Below, one piece after another: positions 10,374-22,613 of a stretch of DNA of 64,000 nt. Below the pieces are notes generated by a model that was not told the origin of the DNA, did no database searches, and saw only the letters and a list, made by a program, of their open reading frames with translations. The stretch's first letter is position 1. Each line of letters begins with the position of its first letter. The position numbers were made by a program, and so were the translations under genes. This DNA is from Prochlorococcus sp. AG-311-J23 (lineage in GTDB: Bacteria > Cyanobacteriota > Cyanobacteriia > PCC-6307 > Cyanobiaceae), in assembly GCA_003284375.1 (NCBI GenBank), contig QBVL01000005.1, positions 1 to 64,000 of the forward strand. The letters are read 5' to 3'.

Positions 10374-10742
10374 ATGTCTAAGAAGCGCAAAAGAATTAGC
10401 AGGAGAAGACTTGCAGGACAGCGTGTTATGTCACATGTTCCTATTTTCCATCTAGGAACAGGTCAGCATAAGCCTGTAACAGCAGCCAGAAGGTTTATTG
10501 CAGAAGAGGGCATCAATGCCCCAGCGATATTAAATGTTCGTCGTAATGAACACACAACTGATCGCTTTTTTTGGGGAGAGAAAGGGTTATTTAGTGCTCA
10601 ATACGCTGAAGAAAATCATTTTCTTTTCCCTTCTTTAAGAGTGATTGTTGAATTCCTAGGTGAGGACAAAATCTTTGCTGGTTTAGAACTTACAGCCGAT
10701 GACTGGGAAGAAATAGAAGAGTACGAATACGCTTTTGTTTAA
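10374..10742 (+). CDS. DUF3155 domain-containing protein
   Basis: 122 aa conserved cyanobacterial protein, basic N-terminus MSKKRKRISRRRLAGQRVMSHVPIFHLGTGQHKPVTAARRFI. Confidence 0.75.
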   Translation: MSKKRKRISRRRLAGQRVMSHVPIFHLGTGQHKPVTAARRFIAEEGINAPAILNVRRNEHTTDRFFWGEKGLFSAQYAEENHFLFPSLRVIVEFLGEDKIFAGLELTADDWEEIEEYEYAFV

Positions 10743-11350
10743 CTTAAAAATTGTTGTTCAATTTTTCTACGGCAATAATTAATTAGATCATTATTAATTT
10801 CATGGCCTCCATCAAAAAAATATATTTCTGATTTAATTCCTTTTTTCAACAATATATTAAGGCTTTTCTCAGAAGCAGCTTTAGGCACGACTTCGTCCAT
10901 TTCACCATGGCAAAGAAACATAGGTGGCATATTTTTAATGGGTTCCCAATCCGGATGTGGATAAGAGCTAAGTGCAAAAACTCCCTGAAATTTAATTCTT
11001 GTTGCAAGATCTAACGCAATTGCACCTCCTTGAGAAAAGCCAAATAGCAGTGTCTTGTCTAAAGGAATTTGATTAGTGCAAAGATTATGTAAGCGTTTTT
11101 CAAGATCTAACACTGCATTTGGGACCTGTTCCCATTCGTGAGGGTAAAGAGGGTACCATTGCCTACCTGATCCGCTTGGGTGAGGATGAGGAGCAGAGAG
11201 AGAAATTATTTCAAAACGATCTTTAAATCCATCAGTTAACAATTTCCCAACAGGGATTAGATCATGGGCATCAGCCCCCCAACCATGAAGCAAAATCAAT
11301 CTATTTGTTGCGGATTCAGAATTTAAGGAGATTAGTTCAGTCATCTTCAA
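10739..11350 (-). CDS. alpha/beta hydrolase (carboxylesterase/phospholipase type)
   Basis: LHGWGADAHDL, nucleophile elbow GFSQGGAIAL, catalytic D and H (CHGEMDEVVP, GGHEI). Confidence 0.88.
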   Translation of the reverse strand: MKMTELISLNSESATNRLILLHGWGADAHDLIPVGKLLTDGFKDRFEIISLSAPHPHPSGSGRQWYPLYPHEWEQVPNAVLDLEKRLHNLCTNQIPLDKTLLFGFSQGGAIALDLATRIKFQGVFALSSYPHPDWEPIKNMPPMFLCHGEMDEVVPKAASEKSLNILLKKGIKSEIYFFDGGHEINNDLINYCRRKIEQQFLS

Positions 11351-11408
11351 TGCAATATTCTTCTTTGATGCGTAGGTTACCGAGAAGAATCGATTTCAAA
11401 AAATAAAG

Positions 11409-12965
11409 ATGTCTCCGATAGCTCTGCTAAGTGTCTCAGACAAAACTGGTTTAATTCCACTTGCGAAAGCATTAGTTAATGAACTTGGCTTCAAAATAAT
11501 TTCAAGTGGCGGGACTGCAAAGTTAATTGAGAGTGAAAATCTTCCCGTTACACGAGTCGCCGATTACACAGGATTCCCAGAAATTCTTGGAGGGAGAGTA
11601 AAAACACTAAACCCAAAAATTCATGGAGGAATATTAGCCAGACGAGATAAGCAATCTCATTTAGATGATTTAGATAAACAAAATATCAATCCAATAGACT
11701 TGGTGGTTGTTAACTTATATCCATTTGAAAAAACAATTTCCAAAGAGAATGTTTCATGGGAGGAAGCTATCGAAAATATTGACATTGGCGGGCCAACAAT
11801 GATCAGAGCAGCAGCAAAAAACCATCAAGATGTTCTTGTGGTTACTGATCCAAGTCAATACTCAAACTTAATTCATGCCTATAAATCAAAAAAGATCACT
11901 ACAGAATTACGAAAAAAATATTCGCAACAGGCTTTTGAGCATACCGCTAACTATGACCTAACAATAAGTAAATGGATTGCTAAACAAAGCTCCTCAAAAA
12001 AGGTTTCTTGGTTGCAAAGCTTGCCATTAAAGCAAGAACTTAGGTATGGAGAAAATCCTCATCAAAAAGCTTCATGGTACGGAGAGTCTGAAAAAGGATG
12101 GAGTGGAGCTAATCAATTACAAGGCAAAGAATTAAGTACAAATAATCTTCTCGATCTGGAGGCTGCTTTATCTACTCTTCGTGAATTTGGTTATAAAGAT
12201 ACTATTAGTAACCCTTCATATCAAAAAGCAGCGGTAGTAATTAAACATACAAATCCTTGTGGAGTAGCCATTGGAAATTCTCCATCTTCAGCTCTTAAAA
12301 GAGCACTAGATGGCGATAGAGTAAGCGCTTTTGGGGGTATTATTGCTATAAATTGCCCTGTTGATGAAGCTGCCGCAAAAGAAATTGAAAATATATTTAT
12401 TGAATGTGTTGTAGCTCCATATTTTAATGAGAATGCAAAAGAAATACTTTCAAAAAAGAAAAATCTTAGGCTCTTAGAGTTGAAAGCTGAGTGTGTTCAA
12501 AAAGCAGATAAGAATCACATAAGAAGCATACTTGGTGGTTTATTAATTCAAGATTTAGACGAACCAAATGTTAATCAAAAAGAATGGAAAAATGTTACTG
12601 AACTAATCCCAACAGATGAAGAAATGAATGACTTATCTTTTGCCTGGAAAATTGTAAAACATATACGGTCTAACGCAATAGCTGTAGCATCCAATCAGCA
12701 GAGTCTAGGGATTGGAGCTGGTCAAATGAATAGGGTAGGTTCAGCAAAACTTGCATTAGAAGCTGCTGGTACAAAGGCAAAAGGTGCTGTTTTGGCTAGT
12801 GATGGTTTTTTCCCATTCGACGATACTGTAAAGATGGCTGCAGACTATGGTATCAGTTCAATTATTCAGCCAGGTGGAAGCATTAGAGACGAAGATTCTA
12901 TTAAAGCCTGCAATGAATTAGGAATAAAAATGATTCTTACTGGTAAAAGGCACTTTTTACATTGA
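11409..12965 (+). CDS. purH: bifunctional AICAR transformylase/IMP cyclohydrolase
   Basis: [42 protein letters not shown]. Confidence 0.97.
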   Translation: MSPIALLSVSDKTGLIPLAKALVNELGFKIISSGGTAKLIESENLPVTRVADYTGFPEILGGRVKTLNPKIHGGILARRDKQSHLDDLDKQNINPIDLVVVNLYPFEKTISKENVSWEEAIENIDIGGPTMIRAAAKNHQDVLVVTDPSQYSNLIHAYKSKKITTELRKKYSQQAFEHTANYDLTISKWIAKQSSSKKVSWLQSLPLKQELRYGENPHQKASWYGESEKGWSGANQLQGKELSTNNLLDLEAALSTLREFGYKDTISNPSYQKAAVVIKHTNPCGVAIGNSPSSALKRALDGDRVSAFGGIIAINCPVDEAAAKEIENIFIECVVAPYFNENAKEILSKKKNLRLLELKAECVQKADKNHIRSILGGLLIQDLDEPNVNQKEWKNVTELIPTDEEMNDLSFAWKIVKHIRSNAIAVASNQQSLGIGAGQMNRVGSAKLALEAAGTKAKGAVLASDGFFPFDDTVKMAADYGISSIIQPGGSIRDEDSIKACNELGIKMILTGKRHFLH

Positions 12966-13017
12966 TATAAATCCAAAGAGTTAAATATATTATTTTTACT
13001 TTAAATTAATACTTAAA

Positions 13018-13557
13018 TTATGATCCTTTTGGATAGTAAGTTATTTTATTAGATTTCCTGAAAAGTGATAATCTTCCAGGACCTGCACATAAGAAATAAA
13101 ATGATATTGCTGCATAAATAGCGGATAATTCAAAAATATAATTATGATTTTCCACTACAGCAAAAGGGAATCCCTCTAAACCAGTATCTATGAAATGGAA
13201 ATACAAAGCAAAAACCATAGTTGAGAGTAAACCCAGTGAGGATAATCTTGCCAATACACCGGTTGCCAATCCAATTGGACAAACTATTTGAGTTACTGCC
13301 GCCAAATAAGTCCAAATCACAGGATCACCAGGAAGAAATCCGAAGTATTTACCTACCACAAATTCAGCAAATCCTCCTGGATCACTCAATTTTTCTAGAC
13401 CGTGATGAACCATGAACAAACTAAAGCTAACTCTAAGAACAAAGATTGACAGTTCACCAAAAATATTCACTTCACCTTCAGGGCTTTGAACAACCACTTC
13501 AACCTTTTGTGAATCAGGATCTTTAAGATTAGATTTGTTTGATTGAGTCATCTTCAA
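13018..13557 (-). CDS. DoxX family membrane protein
   Basis: RVSFSLFMVHHGLEKLSDPGGFAEFV, four TM segments. Confidence 0.82.
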   Translation of the reverse strand: MKMTQSNKSNLKDPDSQKVEVVVQSPEGEVNIFGELSIFVLRVSFSLFMVHHGLEKLSDPGGFAEFVVGKYFGFLPGDPVIWTYLAAVTQIVCPIGLATGVLARLSSLGLLSTMVFALYFHFIDTGLEGFPFAVVENHNYIFELSAIYAAISFYFLCAGPGRLSLFRKSNKITYYPKGS

Positions 13558-13613
13558 CTAAAAACTATTAACTATCCTACGAGAGATTGGAGCAAAATTG
13601 TGTTTTTTTCTTA

Positions 13614-14819
13614 TCAGAAATTTTCGCCTATTTTCATTAGCTTATGAATAACATCTTCAACTACACGGTCAGGAGTTGAAGCACCCGAAGTAATACCTAC
13701 ACTAATATTTCCCTTTTGAAGAAAATTTTCCTCAGTTAACAATTCTCCTCCCTCTAGAGGCATATGAGTAATGGTATTGGTCTCTTCTCCAATTCTCTCT
13801 GGAGTGTCAATATGAAATGAACGAATCCCCCTACTAATTGCTATTTCTTGAAGATGAGTTGTATTAGAAGAATTGAATCCACCAATTACAACCATAAGAT
13901 CAAGAGGTTCATCAACTAGCGAAAACATTGCTCCTTGTCTTTCTTCAGTAGCATCACAAATGGTATTAATAGCTAGAAAATGTTCGTTCAGTTGAGCAGG
14001 TCCAAATCGTTGCAACATTGTTTTCTCAAACAATCTTCCTATTTCCTCAGTTTCGCTTTTTAACATTGTAGTCTGATTAGCAACTCCAAGTTTTTGCAAA
14101 TCTTTATCGGGATCGAACCCTGCTGATGAGGCTTTTGAAAAACGCTTTAAGAAATCTTCTCTGCTTCCCTTGCCTAAAATATAATCAGAAACATAATTTG
14201 CCTCTTCAAGGTCAAATAGAACTAAATAAGTACCTGCAAAAGAACTAGTAGCTAAAGTTTCTTCATGTTTATATTTGCCATGAATAATTGATGTGAATGT
14301 ATGTTTTTTATGCTTTTCGACTGTGTGCCAAACTTTTGAAACCCATGGGCAAGTGGTATCAATAATATGACAACCTCTATCGTGTAAGAGCTTCATATCT
14401 TGAACCGTTGCTCCAAATGCAGGAAGAATTACTACATCTCCATCTTTTACTACTGAAAAATCTTTGACCCCTTTCTCCTCAGTAATGAAAAGGACATTCA
14501 TTTTCCTTAAATGATCATTCACAGAGGGGTTATGAATGATTTCATTAGTGATCCATATTCTTTCATTTGGATAATGCTTCCTAGTCTCGTAAGCCATTGC
14601 TACTGATCTTTCTACTCCCCAACAAAATCCAAAAGCTTCTGCAAGTTTAACTTTTAATCTTCCATGCTCTAAAAGATTTCCATTTTCTCTAATAGATCCA
14701 ATCAAACCACTTTGATAAGCCTCAGCAAGTGCTTGAGCTCGCTTATTTGCAGAACCAAATCCTCTTCGGTTATAACGATCCGATTTATGAAGAGTTTGCT
14801 TAAAGGCTTGAGTATCCAT
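13614..14819 (-). CDS. ispH: 4-hydroxy-3-methylbut-2-enyl diphosphate reductase
   Basis: [53 protein letters not shown]. Confidence 0.96.
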   Translation of the reverse strand: MDTQAFKQTLHKSDRYNRRGFGSANKRAQALAEAYQSGLIGSIRENGNLLEHGRLKVKLAEAFGFCWGVERSVAMAYETRKHYPNERIWITNEIIHNPSVNDHLRKMNVLFITEEKGVKDFSVVKDGDVVILPAFGATVQDMKLLHDRGCHIIDTTCPWVSKVWHTVEKHKKHTFTSIIHGKYKHEETLATSSFAGTYLVLFDLEEANYVSDYILGKGSREDFLKRFSKASSAGFDPDKDLQKLGVANQTTMLKSETEEIGRLFEKTMLQRFGPAQLNEHFLAINTICDATEERQGAMFSLVDEPLDLMVVIGGFNSSNTTHLQEIAISRGIRSFHIDTPERIGEETNTITHMPLEGGELLTEENFLQKGNISVGITSGASTPDRVVEDVIHKLMKIGENF

Positions 14820-14876
14820 TTCAATTAAATAGTAAAAAACAAATTGATACGAATCTCATCACTATTAAACCACACT

Positions 14877-14907
14877 AAAAAAGCCCAGATATATTCTGGG
14901 CTTTTTT
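14877..14907. terminator. Rho-independent terminator downstream of amt1
   Basis: aaaaaagcccaga-tatat-tctgggctttttt perfect 13-bp hairpin. Confidence 0.9.
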
Positions 14908-14938
14908 AGCTTTAATGTAAGACAATTAAACAAGTTAA

Positions 14939-16429
14939 CTAGCTAGAAGCAAAGTCAGGATAAGCCTCCATTCCATGCTCGCCAATATCAAGTCCCTGTG
15001 TCTCTTCTGCTTCGCTAACTCTGATACCTCCGAAGAAGCCACCAATAATTTGCCAAGCAATCCAGCATGTCACAACAGTCCAGATACCATAAGCAGCGGC
15101 ACCTAATGCTTGAATGAAGAATTGATTAAGTCCTCCTCCATTTAGAAGACCAATTCCAGCTGCGCCTGGATCCATGCCATCAACGCCCCAAAGGCCAATA
15201 ACAACAGTTCCCCAAACACCGCAAACACCGTGCACCGAGAACGCACCAACTGGATCATCGATACCTGCAGCATCTAGAGCAGCTACTGACAATACAACAA
15301 TAATTCCACCTACTGCTCCAGCAAGCCAAGATCCAGCAAAAGTCATATTGCCGCACCCAGCAGTGATACTTACTAATCCAGCAAGAATGCCATTGATGAT
15401 CATAGTTAGATCTGGCTTGCCAGATATAGCCGTAGAGAACACTGTTGCTGCAATGGCACCACCAGCTGCTGCCAAAGTTGTTGTTACAGCTACGTAGGCA
15501 ACGTATTGATCCATAGCTAATTCTGAGCCAGGGTTAAAACCATACCAACCTATCCAAAGGATTAGTGCTCCTAAAGTGGCGATGGCCATATTGTGACCAG
15601 GCATCGCTTGTGCTTTGCCATCTACAAATTTGCCAATACGTGGTCCAAGAAGCATTGCTCCAACAAGACCTGCCCAGCCTCCAACAGAATGAACAATGGA
15701 TGAACCAGCGAAATCAATAAAGCCAAGTTCAGATAGCCAACCACCATTCCACTGCCAACTACCAGCAATTGGGTAGATAAAAGCAGTTAAAACAATAGAA
15801 AAAACTACAAATTCGCCAAATTTGACTCTCTCTGCAACCAATCCAGAAACGATAGTTGCAGCAGTACCAGCAAAAGCAGATTGAAAAAGGAAATCAACTG
15901 CTGGGACAAGACAACCTGTATCTCCAGCTGCTGCACACTCAAGTGCAGCTGAAGGATCAGGATCAACAAATAAACCTTGGAAATAAAGCCATCCATCAAT
16001 CACTGATCCGCCGTACATTAGTGAGTAACCAATTACCCAGTAGGAAGTAACAGCAAGAGCAAAAACAAATAAATTTTTAGCTAAAATATTAACCGCATTT
16101 TTTTGACGGCACATACCAGCTTCAACCATTGCGAATCCAGCGTTCATAAAGATAACGAGGATTGTGGCTATAAATAGCCAAAGGTTGTCGGCCAAGAATG
16201 TAGCCGCCTGAGGTCCAGTCAGATCCGAAAGAGCTACCTCAGCTCGTGCTGAGAAAGTAAAAACACCTAATCCCAAAAGTGCTAATGGGATAGAGGCTAG
16301 CCATGCCCAAGACTGATTTCTTCTAAAGCCTTTTATGCTTCTTAAAAGAAGCATTGGCCCGTTTAGAAGACTGGCGTCCTGAAGGCGTGAACTAGTTCGC
16401 CTTGGTGGCGATTGCAAAGCAGTGGTCAT
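14939..16429 (-). CDS. amt1: ammonium transporter
   Basis: [27 protein letters not shown]-type signature, [31 protein letters not shown]. Confidence 0.97.
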   Translation of the reverse strand: [496 protein letters not shown]

Positions 16430-16522
16430 AAATGATGCTTACTTCGAAGAAACGAAAGGAATGGGTTGTTAATCCAAAATATATACATCTGTAAATATGC
16501 ATTCAACTCATTCATACAAGAT

Positions 16523-16536
16523 GTATGTGTTGATAC
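16523..16536 (-). promoter_or_regulatory. NtcA binding site upstream of amt1
   Basis: GTA-TGTGTTGA-TAC, exact GTAN8TAC; on the minus strand a -10-like CATATT follows about 23 nt downstream. Confidence 0.8.
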
Positions 16537-16694
16537 AAAAAAAGAACTTCGTATTTGAAATATATTTTTATTGACACATACTCAGGACTAATTTAGTAAC
16601 TTTTTTATGAAAAATAGCTCAACAAAAATCATAGCCACACCCAAGGCTAGTCAAACTAGTTAATCCATATCTTTCAAGTTTAATTAAAGATTAT

Positions 16695-17462
16695 TTATTT
16701 TTCTTGTGAATTCCGAAAGGGTTTAACTCCCTCCCAGGCTATGCGGTCTTGAAAGAACCCAAATGCGCATGGAATCACTTCTACTCCCTTAGAAACTGCC
16801 TCTCTAAACAAACTCCCATACAAAGGATCTGCTAAATCTCCTGGCGCAAAAAGCTCTAGATCGTTTCTACTAATACAAGGAATCAACACTGCTCGAGATT
16901 GGGGATAAATACTCATCAGTTCTCTTAAATGTTTTTGACCTCTTGTGGTTACTGTGTCCGGGAATAAAGCTATTGAATCATCACACCAAGTTGTATTTTT
17001 AACCTCTATATAAATCTTTCTAGTGTCTTTATTGCTATTTTCTGGTTCAAGCAATAAATCAATTCTACTTTTACGTTCTGATCCATATACGACTTCAGCT
17101 TTGATAGTTGAAATCGAACCAAATTGTTTCTCCAAACAATTTGCCTCAATTAAATTTCTAATCAATCTATTAGGCAAAGATGTATTGATGCCAACCCAGC
17201 ATTTCTTCAGCTCACTATTACTTGGCACCTCAGCTTGCTCCCAAGACCAATCTAATTTACGTTTAGGTGAAGGACAGTACTTGAGCCTAACTCGTCCGCC
17301 GGGGAATAAAACCCCTTTCATGGGGCCTGTATTAGCACAATGTGCCGTGACAACCTCGCCATCATCCAACTCAATATCGGCCAAAAACCTCTTATATCTC
17401 TTAATTAATATTCCCTCTATAAGAGGATCAAACTTAATAATAGTTTTACCAATTTCAATCAC
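16695..17462 (-). CDS. sfsA: sugar fermentation stimulation protein homolog
   Basis: [42 protein letters not shown]. Confidence 0.93.
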   Translation of the reverse strand: MIEIGKTIIKFDPLIEGILIKRYKRFLADIELDDGEVVTAHCANTGPMKGVLFPGGRVRLKYCPSPKRKLDWSWEQAEVPSNSELKKCWVGINTSLPNRLIRNLIEANCLEKQFGSISTIKAEVVYGSERKSRIDLLLEPENSNKDTRKIYIEVKNTTWCDDSIALFPDTVTTRGQKHLRELMSIYPQSRAVLIPCISRNDLELFAPGDLADPLYGSLFREAVSKGVEVIPCAFGFFQDRIAWEGVKPFRNSQEK

Positions 17463-17536
17463 TTAGTTAACATCCAATTAAAACAAGAACTACAAAATAA
17501 CTTAGGAAATGAAAGCTCTCTTTATTCAAATTTAAC

Positions 17537-19144
17537 ATGTCGAAATCAATTAAAGAAATTGCTTTCGTCGTAAGTCTAGGAACTTTATTGAGCAAATTTG
17601 GAGGGATGGCAAGGCAATTAGTTATTGCTGGTGCTTTCGGAATTAGTGCTTCATATGATGCATATAACTATGCCTATATTATACCTAGTTTTTTCTTAGT
17701 TCTTCTTGGAGGTGTTAATGGTCCATTGCATAACTCAATGGTTACTTTGTTAGCAGATAAAAATAAAGTTGATAGCAGATTATTTATTAACTCAATAAAT
17801 AACATTGTAACTCTAATATTATTACTAATAAGTTTTTTTGTATTTTTTTCATCTGATTTATTAATCAATTTAATTGGACCAAGCTTAAGCCCTGAAATAA
17901 AAGATATTGCATCGTCTCAGTTAAAAATCATGTCTCCAATCATATTCATTGCTGGGTTAATAGGAATAGGATTTGGATCACTTAATGCAAAAAAAGAATT
18001 TTTAATCTCCTCTATCGCTCCATTGATTTCTAGTCTAATAATAATAATTATGATATCTAATTTTTGGCTAAACAAAGATACAACTAATGATCTATTTCAA
18101 TCAGATTTTAATGGTGGAATTATTCTCGCAAAGGCAACATTTATTGGCGCTCTATTTCAATATTTGATTCAAATCCCATTTCTAATTAAAAAAGGAATAT
18201 TTTCTATAAATATTTCAATAAAAACAAAGTATTCAGAGATAAAAAGAGCATGGAGAATGATTGCACCTGCATCACTGTCCTCAGGGATGATACAAATAAA
18301 TGTGTTTACTGATTTATTCTTTGCATCAAAGTTAGTAGGAGCAGCAGCGGCTCTTAGTTATGCAAACTTTTTAGTTCAAGCTCCCCTTGGGATTATATCA
18401 AGTACTATTTTAATACCATTATTACCTGTTTTTGTAAGTTTAAGAGCAAAAGAAAATCATTTTAAACTGATCAAAAAAATCCATCAAGGATTAATTCTTT
18501 CTTCGACTTCTATGGTATTTTTAGGGTCGATATTTATTTCACTTTCTACTCCAATAGTCATATTAATCTATGGAAGAGGTGAATTCAATCAAAATGCAAT
18601 AGATATTGTAAGTCAACTATTAATTGCATATGGAATAGGTATGCCATTTTACCTATTTAGAGATCTTTTAGTTAGAGTTTTTTATGGAATTGAGGATGCT
18701 AAAACACCATTCAGGATATCAACCATAGCAATATTGCTAAATCTTTTCTTTGATTGGTTTCTAATAGGAGGAACAAGTCCCTGGGGAGAATTATCACCTC
18801 TAAATTTAGGAGTTAATGGATTAGTTTTTTCAACGACATTTGTCAACTTTTTTGCTTGCATATTTTTATTACTAAAATTAGACAATAAATTAGATAATTT
18901 TAATTTATCTAATTTATTATTTCAAAATTTCAAAATTATATTTATTGGTTTTATTTCTGCTATTAGTTCATTTATAACTTTTAAAATAATATATTTACCC
19001 TATAATTTCTTTAGCTTATTCATAAAAATTTCAATATCATCAGGAATTAGCCTGATTATCTTTTATTGTCTAGCAAATATTATTAAGATTGATGATATTG
19101 ATAATTTAAATAAGTTTTTGAAGGAGAAGTTTATTCGTCTTTAA
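17537..19144 (+). CDS. murJ: lipid II flippase MurJ (MviN)
   Basis: Multi-TM MATE-like protein, GTLLSKFGGMARQLVIAGAFG N-terminus, YGRGEFN. Confidence 0.9.
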   Translation: MSKSIKEIAFVVSLGTLLSKFGGMARQLVIAGAFGISASYDAYNYAYIIPSFFLVLLGGVNGPLHNSMVTLLADKNKVDSRLFINSINNIVTLILLLISFFVFFSSDLLINLIGPSLSPEIKDIASSQLKIMSPIIFIAGLIGIGFGSLNAKKEFLISSIAPLISSLIIIIMISNFWLNKDTTNDLFQSDFNGGIILAKATFIGALFQYLIQIPFLIKKGIFSINISIKTKYSEIKRAWRMIAPASLSSGMIQINVFTDLFFASKLVGAAAALSYANFLVQAPLGIISSTILIPLLPVFVSLRAKENHFKLIKKIHQGLILSSTSMVFLGSIFISLSTPIVILIYGRGEFNQNAIDIVSQLLIAYGIGMPFYLFRDLLVRVFYGIEDAKTPFRISTIAILLNLFFDWFLIGGTSPWGELSPLNLGVNGLVFSTTFVNFFACIFLLLKLDNKLDNFNLSNLLFQNFKIIFIGFISAISSFITFKIIYLPYNFFSLFIKISISSGISLIIFYCLANIIKIDDIDNLNKFLKEKFIRL

Positions 19145-19394
19145 GAAAAACATCTTTTTCTGATCTAACTTTAAGTGGGATTTCCAAACAATTAATTTCA
19201 TCAGTTTTCACTCCACTTACTGAGAGGATTTTCGCCTCGATACCAAACTCTTGAAAAGCTATTTCCATCTCTTTCATTAATTCCTTTTCAACCTGTGCAT
19301 CAGCATCAGCAACTTTTCCTATAAGTCTCTCTCCTAAGCGACCAATTCGCTTCCTTACAACCTCTCTGGCATTAGTCACCTGAATGATTAGCAA
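19131..19394 (-). CDS. conserved hypothetical protein
   Basis: 87 aa ORF, convergent with and overlapping the murJ 3' end by 14 nt. Confidence 0.55.
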   Translation of the reverse strand: MLIIQVTNAREVVRKRIGRLGERLIGKVADADAQVEKELMKEMEIAFQEFGIEAKILSVSGVKTDEINCLEIPLKVRSEKDVFLKDE

Positions 19395-19419
19395 GAATAA
19401 TGAAGCAATTAATCAAATC

Positions 19420-19716
19420 TTATCTGCAATAGGGTTCTAAAATCTCCTCAAGGTCAAAAAATTGATTTGGTGGAATTAACTTTGACAATGGTAATTTCGT
19501 TTTACCTCCGCCAAGTTTTACTTGAATTCCCTCAAGACCTTTTCTAGCTGCAACATTTGCACCTTGCTCAAAGTTAGCCTTACATTCAATTGCTAAGTCC
19601 TTTGCAAGGCCAGCATCACCTAGATAAAGGTTCCAATTTCCAACTTGAATAAATAATCTGTCAGCTATTGACAGCGCTAGCTCATTAATTTGCGATGAGT
19701 CGATAGAAGTAGGCAT
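19420..19716 (-). CDS. DUF3181 family protein
   Basis: 98 aa; ALSIADRLFIQVGNWNLYLGDAGLAKDLAIECKANFEQGANVAARKGLE. Confidence 0.7.
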   Translation of the reverse strand: MPTSIDSSQINELALSIADRLFIQVGNWNLYLGDAGLAKDLAIECKANFEQGANVAARKGLEGIQVKLGGGKTKLPLSKLIPPNQFFDLEEILEPYCR

Positions 19717-19900
19717 AAAAACATGGGTTTTCTATTGTTAATGACCTTAGGCAGAGATTGGTTATTTTCTTAAAATAAAAAAATTAATGGAATAACAACA
19801 ACTTTTTAAGTTTTACGATCATATTTCAATCAATTTTCAAGGCGTAGATACAAACATATTTTTCTATTCTTTGGGAGTCAATCTGATATTGTTTTTTCAT

Positions 19901-19974
19901 GCGCCTGTAGCTCAGCGGATTAGAGCATCTGACTACGGATCAGAGGGTCGGGAGTTCGAATCTCTCCAGGCGCG
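19901..19974 (+). tRNA. tRNA-Arg (ACG)
   Basis: Cloverleaf GCGCCTG...CTGACTACGGATCAG...GGGAGTTCGAATCTCTC...CAGGCGC-G. Confidence 0.95.
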
Positions 19975-20077
19975 TTTAAAAAATTTGTAAATCCATATAT
20001 AACCAGAAAATAAGAGAAAGTTTTCTCTCATTAGACTAAACATATGCTTACTATCACATCATAAATAAAAGAATAAA

Positions 20078-21334
20078 GTGACTATTAAATCTTCTTTGAT
20101 GGAATGTGATCCAAGTATTGCGAAATTAATAAACAATGAATTGTCAAGACAAGAAACTCATTTAGAGCTTATCGCAAGCGAGAATTTTGCTTCTAAGGCA
20201 GTAATGGAAGCCCAGGGATCAGTCCTAACAAATAAATATGCTGAAGGTCTCCCTAACAAACGCTATTACGGAGGATGTGAGTATGTCGATGAAATTGAGC
20301 AACTAGCAATAGATAGAGCAAAAAACCTTTTTGGTGCCAACTGGGCAAACGTCCAACCACACAGCGGGGCTCAAGCTAACTTTGCAGTTTTCCTTAGCCT
20401 TCTAAAGCCAGGAGACACAATCATGGGAATGGACTTATCTCATGGAGGTCACCTAACACATGGTTCGCCTGTAAATGTAAGTGGCAAATGGTTCAAGACA
20501 TGCCACTACGAAGTTGATAAAAAGACCGAAAGGCTCGATATGGATGCAATAAGAAAAAAAGCAATTGAAAATCAACCTAAATTGATTATTTGTGGATTCT
20601 CTGCCTATCCACGAAAAATTGACTTCCAAGCTTTCAGATCAATAGCTGATGAGGTTAATGCTTATTTATTAGCTGATATTGCTCATATTGCTGGTTTAGT
20701 TGCAAGTGGACTTCACCCAAGTCCAATCCCATATTGTGATGTAGTTACAACAACCACTCACAAAACTCTTAGAGGACCAAGGGGAGGGCTAATCCTCTCA
20801 AAAGATGAAGAGATAGGGAGAAAACTTGATAAAGCAGTATTCCCTGGCACCCAAGGAGGCCCTTTAGAACATGTAATCGCAGCCAAGGCGGTTGCATTCA
20901 AAGAAGCTTCTGCACCGGAATTCAAGATCTATAGCCAAAAAGTAATCTCAAATGCACAAGTTCTTTCTAATCAACTTCAAAAAAGAGGTATTTCAATTGT
21001 AAGCAAAGGAACTGACAATCATATAGTTCTTCTTGACCTTAGAAGCATTAGTATGACAGGTAAAATTGCTGATCAATTAGTAAGTGATATTAAAATAACC
21101 GCGAACAAAAATACTGTACCTTTTGACCCAGAGTCCCCTTTTGTTACCAGTGGGCTAAGGCTAGGTTCAGCAGCCCTTACGACTAGAGGTTTTAATGAAC
21201 AAGCCTTTGAAGATGTTGGTAATATTATCGCAGATAGACTACTTAACCCCAACGATGAAGATATAAAGGAAAACTCTATCAAAAAAGTATCTGAACTTTG
21301 CAAAAAGTTTCCTTTATATAGTGAAAAAATCTAA
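20078..21334 (+). CDS. glyA: serine hydroxymethyltransferase
   Basis: [37 protein letters not shown] start. Confidence 0.97.
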   Translation: MTIKSSLMECDPSIAKLINNELSRQETHLELIASENFASKAVMEAQGSVLTNKYAEGLPNKRYYGGCEYVDEIEQLAIDRAKNLFGANWANVQPHSGAQANFAVFLSLLKPGDTIMGMDLSHGGHLTHGSPVNVSGKWFKTCHYEVDKKTERLDMDAIRKKAIENQPKLIICGFSAYPRKIDFQAFRSIADEVNAYLLADIAHIAGLVASGLHPSPIPYCDVVTTTTHKTLRGPRGGLILSKDEEIGRKLDKAVFPGTQGGPLEHVIAAKAVAFKEASAPEFKIYSQKVISNAQVLSNQLQKRGISIVSKGTDNHIVLLDLRSISMTGKIADQLVSDIKITANKNTVPFDPESPFVTSGLRLGSAALTTRGFNEQAFEDVGNIIADRLLNPNDEDIKENSIKKVSELCKKFPLYSEKI

Positions 21335-22613
21335 AGAAATTACTATTAACAAAAATAATCAATATGGAGCAGAGATTTTATGCATTGGAAGTGAAATACT
21401 TCTAGGAAATATTGTAAATACTAATTCTCAATGGATTGCAGAGCAATTAGCAATTTTAGGAGTACCACATTTCAGACAAACAGTTATCGGAGATAACCCT
21501 GAAAGATTAAAAGAAGCAATACTTGAAGCATCTAATCGATCTGAAATCCTAATAACAACTGGTGGGCTTGGGCCAACTCCAGATGATATAACAACTAAGG
21601 TAATTGCTGATACTTTTAAAACACCTCTAGAGCAAAGAAATGATATTTTAATTGACTTGAAAAATAAGTTAAAAAATAAGAATACAGAATTATCTGAAAG
21701 TCAAAAGAAGCAATCCTTAGTTCCAAAAGGGGCTAAAATTATAAATAATTACTCAGGAACAGCACCAGGCATATACTGGAGTCCAAAGAAAAATTTTACA
21801 ATACTTACTTTCCCTGGAGTTCCAAGTGAATTAAAAGAAATGTGGGCTAAAGAAGCATCAGAATTATTAATTAGTAATAATTCATCAAAAGAAGTTATCT
21901 CTAGCAAAGTTTTAAATTTTGCGGGTATTAGTGAATCATTGCTAGCAGACAAAATTCCTCATTTACTTAAATCCAAAAACCCGACTGTTGCAACTTATGC
22001 AAGCACTGGAGCAGTAAAGATACGAATCACTGCCAAAGGACAAAATTCAAAAGAAACCAATAAATTGATAGAACCTATTGAAAAAGAATTAACTCAAATC
22101 ACTGGATTAAAATGCTTTGGTGTAGACAATGAAACTCTTGAAAGAATAGTATTTAAATTATTACTGAAAAGAAAAGAAACCATTGCTGTTGCAGAATCAT
22201 GTACTGGAGGCGGAATAGGTTCTAAACTTACAAAAATCCCTGGATCATCAAAAGTTTTCCATGGAGGCGTCATCGCATATAACAATTCAATCAAACAGAG
22301 ATTACTAGGTGTACCTGAGGAAATAATAAATACCCATGGTGCAGTCTCAAAGCCAGTTGTTGAATCAATGGCCAGAGGCGTCCAAATGAAATTCAAAGTT
22401 AACTGGGCTATCTCTGTCAGTGGAATTGCAGGACCCACAGGAGGAAGCAAATTAAAACCAGTTGGTCTAGTCAATTTTTGTATTAAGGGTCCAAAAACCC
22501 TTATTACATGGGAAGAAAATTTTGGATCTAATAAGACAAGAGAAGATATTCAAAAATTAAGCGTTTTAACTGCTCTTGATAGATTACGTTTATCTATAAT
22601 CACGGATGATTAA
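21321..22613 (+). CDS. cinA: CinA family nicotinamide-nucleotide amidase
   Basis: [51 protein letters not shown]. Confidence 0.93.
   Translation: MKKSKEITINKNNQYGAEILCIGSEILLGNIVNTNSQWIAEQLAILGVPHFRQTVIGDNPERLKEAILEASNRSEILITTGGLGPTPDDITTKVIADTFKTPLEQRNDILIDLKNKLKNKNTELSESQKKQSLVPKGAKIINNYSGTAPGIYWSPKKNFTILTFPGVPSELKEMWAKEASELLISNNSSKEVISSKVLNFAGISESLLADKIPHLLKSKNPTVATYASTGAVKIRITAKGQNSKETNKLIEPIEKELTQITGLKCFGVDNETLERIVFKLLLKRKETIAVAESCTGGGIGSKLTKIPGSSKVFHGGVIAYNNSIKQRLLGVPEEIINTHGAVSKPVVESMARGVQMKFKVNWAISVSGIAGPTGGSKLKPVGLVNFCIKGPKTLITWEENFGSNKTREDIQKLSVLTALDRLRLSIITDD

Noticed and set aside
15174-15497. 107-aa plus-strand ORF inside amt1
   Set aside because: Antisense to a highly conserved transporter; Pro/Thr/Ala-rich shadow translation.
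17023-17466. 147-aa plus-strand ORF inside sfsA
   Set aside because: Antisense to a conserved gene, no recognisable domain.
22094-22474. 126-aa minus-strand ORF inside cinA
   Set aside because: Shadow ORF opposite the conserved amidase domain.
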